From NCBI GenBank assembly GCA_945861875.1, contig CAMAWC010000038.1, positions 1 through 36,391 of the forward strand: 36,391 nt of DNA. Direction: 5' to 3'. The position numbers and the translations under genes are program-made. The DNA comes from Bordetella parapertussis. Lineage in GTDB: Bacteria > Pseudomonadota > Gammaproteobacteria > Burkholderiales > SG8-39. Every line of letters starts with the position of its first letter. Position 1 is the first letter of the stretch. The notes under the pieces are model-generated. The model ran no database searches, was not told the DNA's origin, and was given only the letters and a program-made list of their open reading frames with translations. Below are positions 25,546 through 33,284 of this stretch, one piece after another.

Positions 25546-25966
25546 TCAGTCAACCGTGACGCGCACTTCCTGCACCAGCTTCACGTAGATGGCCTGGTCG
25601 GAGCGGATACGCGCGGTAAATTCCTCAGGCGTGCCCGCCTCCACAGCATAGCCCGCTTCGGTCATTGTTGGCACATTGGGCGACTGCGCCCGGCGCTAAG
25701 ATGAGGCCACGGCAAGAATCAGCACGCTGCCGGCCTTGACCTGCTCGCCCACGCCGGCCGAGGTGGGGGGAAACGAACATCAGCTGCGCGTCACCTGCAC
25801 TCATCGCCGGCACCGCCTGCGCCACCCCCTTGCAAGGAATGTGCTGAAAAGTGCTACCCGACAACAGGGCGAATTGTTTCACACCGAACTGGTGCACGCT
25901 GGCATTTCCACTGCTCCGCGGCGACTCGCGTCGCCGGTCATGGCCGCCCGCCGCAATCCGGAACAA
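25546..25966 (-). pseudogene. Decayed Bug/TctC-family binding protein gene
   Basis: Remnants of one Bug receptor appear in two frames. The first reads SGNASVHQFGVKQFALL, then QHIPCKGVAQAVPAM and LMFVS. A run of six G (25765-25770) then shifts the frame to PTSAGVGEQVKAGSVLILAVASS, which ends at an in-frame stop at 25696-25698. The text resumes as QSPNVPTMTEAGY, then jumps to AGTPEEFTARIRSDQAIYVK before the stop at 25546. So the gene has lost its N-terminus and signal peptide, and has a frameshift, a nonsense codon and an apparent internal deletion. It was the first gene of the RidA-Rieske operon. Its loss may relate to the ABC importer at the other end of the operon. Confidence 0.8.
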
Positions 25967-26020
25967 GTGTAGCCTGAGCTACCTCGAACGCAAACCGCGT
26001 CGCAAATCGCCCGCAAACGC

Positions 26021-26040
26021 CCGCCTGGCGCGGCTTTCCA
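26021..26040 (-). repeat. 20-bp dispersed intergenic motif, copy 2
   Basis: On the minus strand this reads TGGAAAGCCGCGCCAGGCGG, identical to 2850-2869. It lies in the non-coding stretch between the Bug pseudogene and the dehydratase gene. The rest of that stretch (25967-26083) shows no gene I can support. Confidence 0.6.
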
Positions 26041-26100
26041 GCCAGCGCACATAGTCAGGCCGGCATTCCTGCCGCGGTTTAAAATGGCGCATCCTCCGCC

Positions 26101-26121
26101 ACCGCTACCGCTACCGCTACC
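26101..26121 (+). repeat. Hexanucleotide repeat before the dehydratase start
   Basis: Three tandem copies of ACCGCT followed by a partial copy end 11 bases before the ATG at 26132. The repeat sits in the leader where a ribosome-binding site would be expected, and no strong Shine-Dalgarno sequence is seen there. Confidence 0.6.
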
Positions 26122-26131
26122 GGGAATCGCC

Positions 26132-27688
26132 ATGAGCACCGTCATCGAAATCCACAACACCCATGCCGCGGGCCCGAGCATCCGGCTGCACGCCAACGAC
26201 AACGTCGTCATCGCCCGCGCCGACACGGGCATCGGCGTCGCGCTGCCGCAAGAGGGCATCAAGACGCGCGCCCAGGTCACCGCCGGGCACAAGATCGCCG
26301 CGCGCAAAATCGCCAAGGGCGAGCCCATCCTCAAGTACAACGTCACCATCGGCTTTGCCAACACCGACATTGAAGCCGGCAGTTACGTGCACTCGCACAA
26401 CATGGAGTTTCGCGAAACCGACCGCGACTACGCCTACGCCCAGGACTACAAGGCCGTCGAGTTGCTGCCCGAATCCGAGCGCGCCAGCTTCATGGGCATC
26501 GTGCGCGCCAACGGCCAGGTGGCGACGCGCAATTACATCGGCCTCCTGTCGACGGTGAACTGCTCGGCCACGGTGGTGCACAAGATTGCCGAATGGTTCA
26601 CACCCGAGCGCCTCGCCGACTACCCCAATGTCGACGGTGTGGTGGCCTTTTCGCACGGCCTCGGTTGCGGCATGGAAATGACCGGCGAGCCGATGGACTT
26701 GCTGCGCCGGACCATCGCCGGCTTTGCCCAGCACGCCAACCTTGGCGGTGCGCTGATCATCGGCCTCGGTTGCGAGCGCAACCAGATCTCCGGCCTTATG
26801 AAGGAACAAAACCTCGGCGTCAGCTCACGCCTGCAGACCTTTGTGATGCAGGAGACCGGCGGCACGAGAAAGACCATAGAAGCGGGCATTGCCGCGGTCA
26901 AGGCCATGCTGCCCGAAGCCAACACCGTCACGCGCACGCGCGTGCCGGCAAGCCACCTCATTGCCGGCCTGCAATGCGGCGGCTCGGATGGTTTTTCCTC
27001 GCTCACCGCCAACCCGGCGCTGGGTGCGGCCATGGACATCCTGGTGCGCCACGGCGGCACCGCAGTGCTGTCGGAGACACCGGAAATCTACGGTGTCGAG
27101 CACACCCTCACCCGCCGCGCACAAAGCCGTGAAGTGGGCGAAAAACTCATCAAGATCATCCGCTGGTGGAAGGACGAATACTCCCCCGGACGCGATGTGC
27201 AGATCAACGGCAAGGTCAGCCCCGGCAACCAGATGGGTGGCCTGGCGAACATATTTGAGAAGTCACTGGGCTCATCCATGAAAGGCGGCACCGGCCCCTT
27301 GATGGAAGTCTATAAATACGCCGAGCAGGTAACGCAAAAAGGGCTGGTATTCATGGACACCCCCGGCTTTGACCCGTGCTCGGCCACCGGCCAGATCGCC
27401 GGCGGCGCCAACATGATCCTCTTTACCACCGGCCGCGGCTCGATGTTCGGCGCCAAGCCCGTACCTTCAATCAAGCTTGCCACCAATACCCCCATGTACA
27501 AGCGCCTCACCGAGGACATGGACGTCAACTGCGGCACCATCCTCGACGGCGAAGCCACCGTCGCCTCCATGGGCCAGGTGATTTTCGAGCACATGCTGGA
27601 AATCGCCTCGGGCAAAAAATCCAAGAGCGAGGAACTGGGCCTCGGCGATCACGAGTTTGTGCCTTGGAATATCGGGGTTGTGAGCTAA
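26132..27688 (+). CDS. Altronate/galactarate dehydratase family enzyme (UxaA/GarD)
   Basis: A 518-residue Fe-dependent sugar-acid dehydratase, with an N-terminal SAF domain (about 1-95) and a large catalytic region. Family motifs are HSHNMEF near residue 88, [59 protein letters not shown] and [10 protein letters not shown]. UxaA dehydrates D-altronate; GarD dehydrates D-galactarate to 5-dehydro-4-deoxyglucarate. The YVHSHN segment looks UxaA-like while total length approaches GarD. With Udh, the DapA-family lyase and the semialdehyde dehydrogenase in the window, an aldarate role fits best, but this is inference. A longer start at 26084 would only add a low-complexity Pro/Leu leader encoded by the hexanucleotide repeat. 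Confidence 0.85.
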   Translation: MSTVIEIHNTHAAGPSIRLHANDNVVIARADTGIGVALPQEGIKTRAQVTAGHKIAARKIAKGEPILKYNVTIGFANTDIEAGSYVHSHNMEFRETDRDYAYAQDYKAVELLPESERASFMGIVRANGQVATRNYIGLLSTVNCSATVVHKIAEWFTPERLADYPNVDGVVAFSHGLGCGMEMTGEPMDLLRRTIAGFAQHANLGGALIIGLGCERNQISGLMKEQNLGVSSRLQTFVMQETGGTRKTIEAGIAAVKAMLPEANTVTRTRVPASHLIAGLQCGGSDGFSSLTANPALGAAMDILVRHGGTAVLSETPEIYGVEHTLTRRAQSREVGEKLIKIIRWWKDEYSPGRDVQINGKVSPGNQMGGLANIFEKSLGSSMKGGTGPLMEVYKYAEQVTQKGLVFMDTPGFDPCSATGQIAGGANMILFTTGRGSMFGAKPVPSIKLATNTPMYKRLTEDMDVNCGTILDGEATVASMGQVIFEHMLEIASGKKSKSEELGLGDHEFVPWNIGVVS

Positions 27689-27708
27689 AACACTTGGAGG
27701 GGACATCC

Positions 27709-28476
27709 ATGACTTTTACCGCAAAACAGCGCCGGCAACTGGAGCAGGAGGGATACGCGGTCTTCCCCGATTTCATGCCGGCGACCATGCTGGCGGAGAT
27801 ACGCAAACGCGTGGCCGAACTCTACGAAAGCGAGGGTGATCGCGCCGGCCACGAGTTCAAGAACGAACCGGGCGCCAAGCGCCTCGCCAATTGCATTGAC
27901 AAGGGCGAGATATTTGAGCGTGCCGTGGCAATGCCCGACATCCTCGAAGCGGTGGGCGCGGTGCTGGGGCCCGATTTCAAGCTCTCCAGCCTCAATGTTC
28001 GGATGGCGCTGCCGCACAACCAAACCAGCCAGCCCCTGCACTGCGACATGGCGGGGATTCCGGACGAACGCGGCTACTGGGTGTGCAATTGCATCTGGAT
28101 GCTCGATGACTTCACCCTGGAAAACGGCCCGACACGTGCGGTGCCCGGCACCCACCTGCTCAAGCGCCTGCCCGACAGGCCCACGGAAGCGCACCGCGAT
28201 GAAATAAAAATCACCGGCAAGGCCGGCACGGTGGTGGTGATGAACGCGCACCTATGGCACGGCGGCGAGGCCAACCTCACTGCAAAACCGCGCACCGCGC
28301 TGCACAGTTTTTACTGCCGCAGCGACAAACCGCAGCAGCAATACCAGAAGCGCCTGCTCAGCACCGAGGTGCAGGCGCGCCTGTCACCACAACTGCGCCG
28401 CCTGCTCGCGCTCGATGATGTGCACAACGACGCCATCAGCGCCGAGGTGGCGGTGACCAGCGGCTTCATGAAATAA
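27709..28476 (+). CDS. Phytanoyl-CoA dioxygenase (PhyH) family oxygenase
   Basis: A 255-residue Fe(II)/2-oxoglutarate-dependent oxygenase. Iron ligands are H111-x-D113 (LHCDM) and H184 (LWHGG), and R195 (KPRTALHS) should bind 2-oxoglutarate. The stretch [13 protein letters not shown] is typical. It uses O2 and 2-oxoglutarate to hydroxylate a small molecule that cannot be named from sequence. GGAGGGG lies 5 to 6 bases before the ATG, and it starts 20 bases after the dehydratase stop, so the two form an operon. Confidence 0.88.
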   Translation: MTFTAKQRRQLEQEGYAVFPDFMPATMLAEIRKRVAELYESEGDRAGHEFKNEPGAKRLANCIDKGEIFERAVAMPDILEAVGAVLGPDFKLSSLNVRMALPHNQTSQPLHCDMAGIPDERGYWVCNCIWMLDDFTLENGPTRAVPGTHLLKRLPDRPTEAHRDEIKITGKAGTVVVMNAHLWHGGEANLTAKPRTALHSFYCRSDKPQQQYQKRLLSTEVQARLSPQLRRLLALDDVHNDAISAEVAVTSGFMK

Positions 28477-28516
28477 AGTGGTCGGGGAAAGACCACGGCC
28501 CGCAAGGCGCGAGATA

Positions 28517-29080
28517 ATGAAGGCACGTCAAATGATGTCCAGCCTCAACGCAAAATCCTCTCTGGCATTGCTCGCGCTGTGCCTCGCCTGGCCGGCGTTT
28601 TCCGCCGACGTGCGCTATGCATCAAAGGAACTCAACCTGCGCACCGCCCCCCGCGGCGATTCAGGGGTCGTCGCCACGATCCCGAAGAACACGCGCTTTG
28701 AAGTCATCGGGGAGCAGGCCTCCTGGGCGCAGATATCCACGGGCACACAACAAGGCTGGGTGCTGTTTTTCTATTTGATACCAGCGCCCAGTTCAAACCC
28801 GGAGGCGGCGAACGAGGTGAAAAGCTCGTTCGGCCTGCTCACGGGCAGGCAGGGTACGGGACAGGTGACCGCCGTGCTGGGCGTGAGGGGGCTGGATGAG
28901 GCGCAGCTCAAGGCTGCCAAATTCAATGCCGAGGAGTTGAAGCGCCTGGAATCCATGCCCGCATCGAAGCCGGCGGCCGAGGGCTTCGCCAAGGAGGGCA
29001 AGCTGGCACAGCGCGATATCGCGTTTCTTCCCGCAGCCAACGCAACCCCGCAACAAAACCAGGGCGGGGGCCGGCAATGA
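28517..29080 (+). CDS. Exported bacterial SH3-domain protein
   Basis: About 187 residues. A signal peptide (hydrophobic stretch SLALLALCLAWPAFSA) is followed by a bacterial SH3 module (ELNLRTAPRGDSGVVATIPKN to GWVLFFYL, roughly residues 35-90), then a helical, polar tail. Such domains bind cell-wall peptides or partner proteins. The start could also be ATG at 28532 or 28535. It overlaps the following metalloprotease gene by 4 bases (ATGA), so the two products probably work together in the periplasm. It does not match a named family further. Confidence 0.78.
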   Translation: MKARQMMSSLNAKSSLALLALCLAWPAFSADVRYASKELNLRTAPRGDSGVVATIPKNTRFEVIGEQASWAQISTGTQQGWVLFFYLIPAPSSNPEAANEVKSSFGLLTGRQGTGQVTAVLGVRGLDEAQLKAAKFNAEELKRLESMPASKPAAEGFAKEGKLAQRDIAFLPAANATPQQNQGGGRQ

Positions 29081-30003
29081 AAAAACTCCTCGCCGCCATG
29101 GTGCTGGCCGGATGCATTGGCACGGTCTCGGCGCAGGGCTTTCTGGACATACTCAAGAAAGCCATTCCGCAGGCGCCCTCCGCCCCTTCAACACCGACCC
29201 CATCGCAGGCATCCTCCATCACCCAGGCGCTCGGCGGGCTCTTTGGAAGCACCTCGAAGGAAGAAGAGGTCGAAATCGGCAAGCAACTTGCCGGCAACCT
29301 GCTGGGGGCGGTTCCCCTGGTCAGGGACGACAAGCTACAGGCCTACGTCAACAAGGTCGGCCGCTGGCTTGCCAGCCAGACCGAGCGGGCCGATCTCAAT
29401 TGGTACTTTGGCGTGATCGAGAGCGACGACATCAATGCCTTCGCATTGCCCGGTGGCTACGTATTTGTCACCCGGGGTTTGTACAACAGGCTGGGCAGTG
29501 AGGCCGAACTCGCAGGCGTGCTGGGCCATGAAATCGGCCACATCATCATGCAACATCACCTCAAGGTGCTGCGGCAAAGCCAGGTGGTCAGCGGCGGCAG
29601 CGGCTTGCTTGCCGGGCAGATCAGGCAGGGCGGGATAGGCAATGCCGCAGCGCAGAATCTTCTTGGCAACGGCGCCGAAGCGCTCGCCAGGGGCCTCGAC
29701 AAGGACGCGGAGTTTGAGGCCGACCGGATCGGCGTTGTCCTGGCGGCCCGGGCCGGCTACTCGCCTTACGGCCTGCCCGTGGTGTTGCAAAAAATAGGAC
29801 GCAGCAACGCCACCGACAGCAGCGTGGCCCTGCTGTTCAAGACCCATCCATCGCCACAGGACCGCCTCTCCATGCTGGGCGATGCCATGACGGACAGCTT
29901 TGACAAATACGCCGATGGACAAATCCTGGCCGAACGCCTGCAGGCCATCGCAGTGCAGGCCCCGGTTGCCGCCACCCCCGCCCCGGCGCCGTCACGCCCC
30001 TGA
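29077..30003 (+). CDS. M48-family periplasmic metalloprotease
   Basis: A 308-residue zinc protease. The HExxH motif is H151-E-I-G-H155 (VLGHEIGHIIMQHH), with third ligand in AEFEAD (about E212) followed by RIGV. The N-terminal signal MKKLLAAMVLAGC contains a possible lipobox (LAGC, C13), although cleavage as an ordinary signal at VSA-Q is also possible. The organisation resembles LoiP/YggG-type envelope-stress proteases that clear misfolded outer-membrane proteins. A Pro/Ala-rich C-terminus ends the protein. It is coupled to the SH3-domain gene upstream. Confidence 0.9.
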   Translation: MKKLLAAMVLAGCIGTVSAQGFLDILKKAIPQAPSAPSTPTPSQASSITQALGGLFGSTSKEEEVEIGKQLAGNLLGAVPLVRDDKLQAYVNKVGRWLASQTERADLNWYFGVIESDDINAFALPGGYVFVTRGLYNRLGSEAELAGVLGHEIGHIIMQHHLKVLRQSQVVSGGSGLLAGQIRQGGIGNAAAQNLLGNGAEALARGLDKDAEFEADRIGVVLAARAGYSPYGLPVVLQKIGRSNATDSSVALLFKTHPSPQDRLSMLGDAMTDSFDKYADGQILAERLQAIAVQAPVAATPAPAPSRP

Positions 30004-30033
30004 CGCAAACCGCGGATTTGCGACGCTGATGTT

Positions 30034-31107
30034 TTAGACCGCAGCGGGCACCGCCGCAGCCACACGCTGGCAGAACCCGTCTATTTGCGCGCCGTCTATC
30101 CAGCGCACCACCGCCACCATCTGGCGGTCGGGATCTATCCAGGTCACGCTGGCACCGGCGCCGATCAGAAAATAACTCGCCGCCGATGCGCTGGGGAAGA
30201 CGCCGCGCAGGCGGTTGAGCCAGACGAGAGTGCCGTACCACGGGGCGATGGCGCAGGGCGTTTGCATGCGCCGCACCCATTCTTTTGACAGTACCTGCCT
30301 GTCACCGGCGCGGCCGTCGTCCAGCATCATCTGGCCGATCAAGGCCTGGTCGACACTGCCTATGGAAATGCCGCCGCCCCAATGGGTGCCGCCGGGCACC
30401 GACTGCATGCGCTTGCCGTCAATCTCGACCCAGCTGTTGTCATAACCCACCCAGCGCCAGTCGTCGCTCGCGCCGACCGGTTGCGCGATGGTTTCGCGGA
30501 ACACCTCGGGCAGCGGCCGGCGAAACAGGTGCAGCAATGCGAGCGACAGCGCGTTGATGCGCACGTCGTTGTATTCCCAGAACGTGCCGGGCGCCTGCAA
30601 CGGACGCGCGTCGCCCTTGACCCCACCGGCGCGTGGCGGCTGGTATTGCAGGTGGCGGTAGCGGTCAACCTGGTCGGGCACGCCGAAACATTCGCCCTCC
30701 CACTCGCTGGTCTGCTGCAACAACTGTTGCCAGGTGACCGCGCGATTGTGCGCGGTATCGAAACCGGCACCACTTACCTTCGCAGAGACGGGCTCATCGA
30801 GGTCCGGCAGGAGGCCGCTGTCAAAGGCTACGCCGGCGAGGAGCGCGAGATAGGTCTTGGCCACCGAAAAAGTCAGGTCGGCGCGCTTGGGCTCACCCCA
30901 TTGGATGACCTCGCGTCCGGCAACACGCACCACACCCGAAACCGGTCCGCGCGGATGCACCGGACCGAGCAAGATGTTCCACGGCGGCCGGTCGGCGTTG
31001 TGTATGCCCCAGTTGTCGCTGTTGTCGCGCCCCCAGGGTGTCTCGTGCGCGACTGCAAAGTCAACCGCGTCCTGCAGCTTTAGGCGATCGACTTCGGCTG
31101 CCGCCAT
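30034..31107 (-). CDS. Serine hydrolase, class C beta-lactamase-like fold
   Basis: A 357-residue protein of the penicillin-binding-protein/beta-lactamase-like hydrolases. The S-x-x-K motif is S81-V-A-K84 (LTFSVAKTY). A YND motif (FWEYNDVRIN, about 179-181) stands where Y-x-N is expected, and GAGASVTW near the C-terminus replaces the KTG strand. No signal peptide is seen, so it may be a cytoplasmic esterase or amidase. The ATG shares one base with the upstream Bug receptor stop (TAATG), which implies co-translation with a solute receptor; hydrolysis of the imported compound is a reasonable guess. The 42-base-longer start overlaps the Bug gene and is rejected. Confidence 0.84.
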   Translation of the reverse strand: MAAAEVDRLKLQDAVDFAVAHETPWGRDNSDNWGIHNADRPPWNILLGPVHPRGPVSGVVRVAGREVIQWGEPKRADLTFSVAKTYLALLAGVAFDSGLLPDLDEPVSAKVSGAGFDTAHNRAVTWQQLLQQTSEWEGECFGVPDQVDRYRHLQYQPPRAGGVKGDARPLQAPGTFWEYNDVRINALSLALLHLFRRPLPEVFRETIAQPVGASDDWRWVGYDNSWVEIDGKRMQSVPGGTHWGGGISIGSVDQALIGQMMLDDGRAGDRQVLSKEWVRRMQTPCAIAPWYGTLVWLNRLRGVFPSASAASYFLIGAGASVTWIDPDRQMVAVVRWIDGAQIDGFCQRVAAAVPAAV

Positions 31108-32075
31108 TACTCGACCGTGGCGCCCGAACTGATGACGACCTTCTCCCATTTGTTGATTTCTTCAACAATGATCTTGCCAAAGTCGGCGGGCGTGCCCGGG
31201 ATGGGCCTGCCGCCGAGCTCGGCGAGTTTGGCCCGCATTCCCGGATCCGCGAGGGCGCGGTTCACCTCGGCGTTGACCCTGGCAATGACGTCGGCGGGCG
31301 TGCCCTTGGGCATGCCGATGCCAAACCACGCCGTGGCCTCGTAGCCGGGCACGGTCGCGGCAACCGTCGGGATACCGGGCAGCGACGGCTCGGTCTCCAA
31401 CGACGTCACGGCCAGCGCGCGAATGCGCCCGCCCTTGATATGGCCGATGGAAGACGGCAGGTTGTCAAACAGCACATCCACCTGGCCGGCGATGAGCTCG
31501 GTCAGCGCCGGGCCGGCACCCTTGAACGGCACATGCAGCATGTCGCAGCCGGTCATGGACTTGAACAGCTCGCCCGACATGTGCACCGAGGTGCCGCTGC
31601 CCGAAGAAGCCATGTTGATCTTGCCGGGGTTGGCCTTGCAGTAGGCGATGAACTCGGCCACGGTCTTGGCCGGAAAATTATTGGTCACCTCCATCACGTT
31701 CGGCGATTTCACCAGCCCCGCCACCGGCGCGATGTCACGGACAAAATTGAACGGCAGGTTCTTGTACAGCGTGGCGTTGATGCCGTTGGCCGGGTTGACC
31801 AGCAGCATGGTGTAGCCGTCGGCAGGCGCCTTGACGACGAAATCCACGCCGATGTTATTGCCGCCGCCGGGCTTGTTGTCGATGACGAAGGGTTGGCCCA
31901 TTTTTTCGGTCAGCCACTGGGCGACGATGCGGGCGAGCACGTCGGTGGTGCCGCCTGGCGGATATGGCACCACCCATTTGACCGGGCGAACCGGGTAGTC
32001 GGCGGCGGCGGCACCGCCAATACCGGCGACCGAAACCAGCAGGGCAAGCGCAAGGATGCGGGCGAAACTATGCAT
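31107..32075 (-). CDS. Bug/TctC-family periplasmic solute-binding protein (2)
   Basis: A 322-residue receptor with a signal peptide (hydrophobic stretch ILALALLVSVAGIGGAAAA). Family motifs are YPVRPVKWVVPYPPGGTTD, NKPGGGNNIG, GSGTSVHMSGELFK and HVPFKGAGPALTELIAGQVD. AGAGGAGG precedes the ATG. It is co-translated with the serine hydrolase. There are no TctA/TctB membrane subunits nearby, as usual for the many solitary Bug receptors in Burkholderiales, which may share a distant transporter. Confidence 0.93.
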   Translation of the reverse strand: MHSFARILALALLVSVAGIGGAAAADYPVRPVKWVVPYPPGGTTDVLARIVAQWLTEKMGQPFVIDNKPGGGNNIGVDFVVKAPADGYTMLLVNPANGINATLYKNLPFNFVRDIAPVAGLVKSPNVMEVTNNFPAKTVAEFIAYCKANPGKINMASSGSGTSVHMSGELFKSMTGCDMLHVPFKGAGPALTELIAGQVDVLFDNLPSSIGHIKGGRIRALAVTSLETEPSLPGIPTVAATVPGYEATAWFGIGMPKGTPADVIARVNAEVNRALADPGMRAKLAELGGRPIPGTPADFGKIIVEEINKWEKVVISSGATVE

Positions 32076-32109
32076 GGAACCTCCTCTTGATTATCAAAAC
32101 ACTCAATCC

Positions 32110-32808
32110 TCAAACCGGCTCAAGCAGGCTTTGTTCGTCGTTTTTTGCGCTGTTGAGCCGGGTGCTGACCGCATGATGCTTGAAATCCAGTTGTGCCGCT
32201 GCTATCAACGCGCCCACCGTCTCGGAGGACTGCGGCTTGGGGGCGAGCCAGGCTGCGAATGACGAAGCCGGCAGGATTACCGGCATGCGGTCGTGGACGT
32301 CGGCAACCGAGGGCGCGGCGGCGCGGGTGATGATGGCGCAGGTGAGCTTGGGCTCTTCACCCGGCAGCGCCCACATCGACAGCAGGCCGGCCATGGCCAG
32401 CAATTGCCCGTCGGGGGCGCTGATGAAATGCGGCTGTTTATAGGGCTTGATCTCGCCGGTTTGGGCATCGGGCTTTTGCGCCGCCTGCCATTCGTACCAG
32501 CCCGCGGCCGGGATGAGGCAGCGCGATTTGCGCCACGCATCGCGCCACATCGGCTTGCCGGCCGCATCTTCCGAGCGCGCGTTAAAGCAGTGCGACGGCG
32601 GCTTGTCCTGCTTCCACCAGAACGGGATAAAGCCCCAGCGCGCCGCGCACAAGTCAAAGCCGTCCAGGTCCGCCACGCCGCGCAGGACGGGAACATCGGT
32701 TGTCGGCAGCACGTTGAAACGCCGCACGAACACATTGCCGTTGTCGCGCCCGACATGGAAGGCGCGCTCGATCGCGGCGGTATCGGGGCTGACATAGCGT
32801 CCACACAT
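32110..32808 (-). CDS. yedK: SOS response-associated peptidase (SRAP; YedK/HMCES family)
   Basis: A 232-residue protein that covalently traps abasic sites in single-stranded DNA. Catalytic C2 follows the initiator Met (MCGRY), which fixes the start. Family residues seen are N32 (FNVLPT), the NARSE segment (76-80), E106 (GWYEW) and the HDRMPVIL histidine. The gene lies 34 bases from the Bug receptor on the same strand. Its immediate leader consists of three 15-bp tandem repeats, and no Shine-Dalgarno sequence is evident; a stop codon lies 6 bases upstream in frame, so a longer protein is excluded. No LexA box could be recognised. Confidence 0.93.
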   Translation of the reverse strand: MCGRYVSPDTAAIERAFHVGRDNGNVFVRRFNVLPTTDVPVLRGVADLDGFDLCAARWGFIPFWWKQDKPPSHCFNARSEDAAGKPMWRDAWRKSRCLIPAAGWYEWQAAQKPDAQTGEIKPYKQPHFISAPDGQLLAMAGLLSMWALPGEEPKLTCAIITRAAAPSVADVHDRMPVILPASSFAAWLAPKPQSSETVGALIAAAQLDFKHHAVSTRLNSAKNDEQSLLEPV

Positions 32809-32809
32809 A

Positions 32810-32854
32810 GGCGGATTCTAAACCGGCGGATTCTAAACCGGCGGATTCCAAACC
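32810..32854. repeat. 15-bp tandem repeat, three copies
   Basis: GGCGGATTCTAAACC occurs three times head-to-tail (one substitution in the third copy), ending one base before the yedK start codon on the minus strand. The repeat therefore forms the gene's leader. Confidence 0.85.
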
Positions 32855-32872
32855 GCCGGCGCAGCGCAGAAG

Positions 32873-33222
32873 AAATGGCTGGAAAGCCGCACCAGACGGG
32901 AATGGCGCTTACTTAAGCAACCCCGTCATTCCGGGGCCGCGTAGCGGAACCCGGAATCCATGGGGTTCGTCGCTCATGTACAAACCCAACCTCATGGATC
33001 CCCGCTTTCGCGGGGATGACGACTGCGGGGATGGAAAGAGCTTAAGGAAACACTGAATAAGTCGCCGCTTCGTCATCCCCGCGAAAGCGGGGATCCATTT
33101 TGACTCTTTGAATCCACCCTTTACGTCAAGGTGGATTCCCGCTTTCGCGGGGATGACGACTGTGGGGATGGAAAGAGCTTAAGTAAGTGCCATTCGCGCC
33201 AGACGGACGTTTCCAGCCATTT
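32873..33222. repeat. 350-bp composite palindromic element (MITE/REP-like)
   Basis: This fills most of the 476-base gap between yedK and the EamA gene, which has no supported gene. Inverted ends are AAATGGCTGGAAA (32873-32885 and 33210-33222) and an 18-bp inner arm GAATGGCGCTTACTTAAG with one mismatch (32900-32917 and 33178-33195). Inside are two 52-bp direct repeats (32995-33046 and 33132-33183, two differences). Arms of a smaller palindrome lie at 33070-33097 and 33132-33159 with an inner 9-bp GAATCCACC/GGTGGATTC stem. No open frame for a transposase is seen, so any mobility would depend on enzymes elsewhere. Confidence 0.7.
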
Positions 33223-33284
33223 TCACGTGGCGATGCAGAATCAATCCAGCAAAAAGGACGGTCCCGGACATGGTGCGACGCGCC

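Noticed and set aside
25625..25966. 113-codon minus-strand frame as a real small gene
   Set aside because: It starts mid-domain and runs out of frame after LMFVS; it is a piece of a broken Bug receptor gene.
26084..26131. Earlier start codon for the dehydratase
   Set aside because: It would add only a Pro/Leu leader encoded by the hexanucleotide repeat, and the family N-terminus aligns with the ATG at 26132.
33070..33159. Bidirectional terminator
   Set aside because: The palindrome lacks a T tract, lies far from the nearest stop codon and belongs to a repeated family, so repeat is the better call.
32810..33183. Possible CRISPR array
   Set aside because: The 15-bp units are directly adjacent without spacers, and the 52-bp repeats occur only twice; no cas genes are present.
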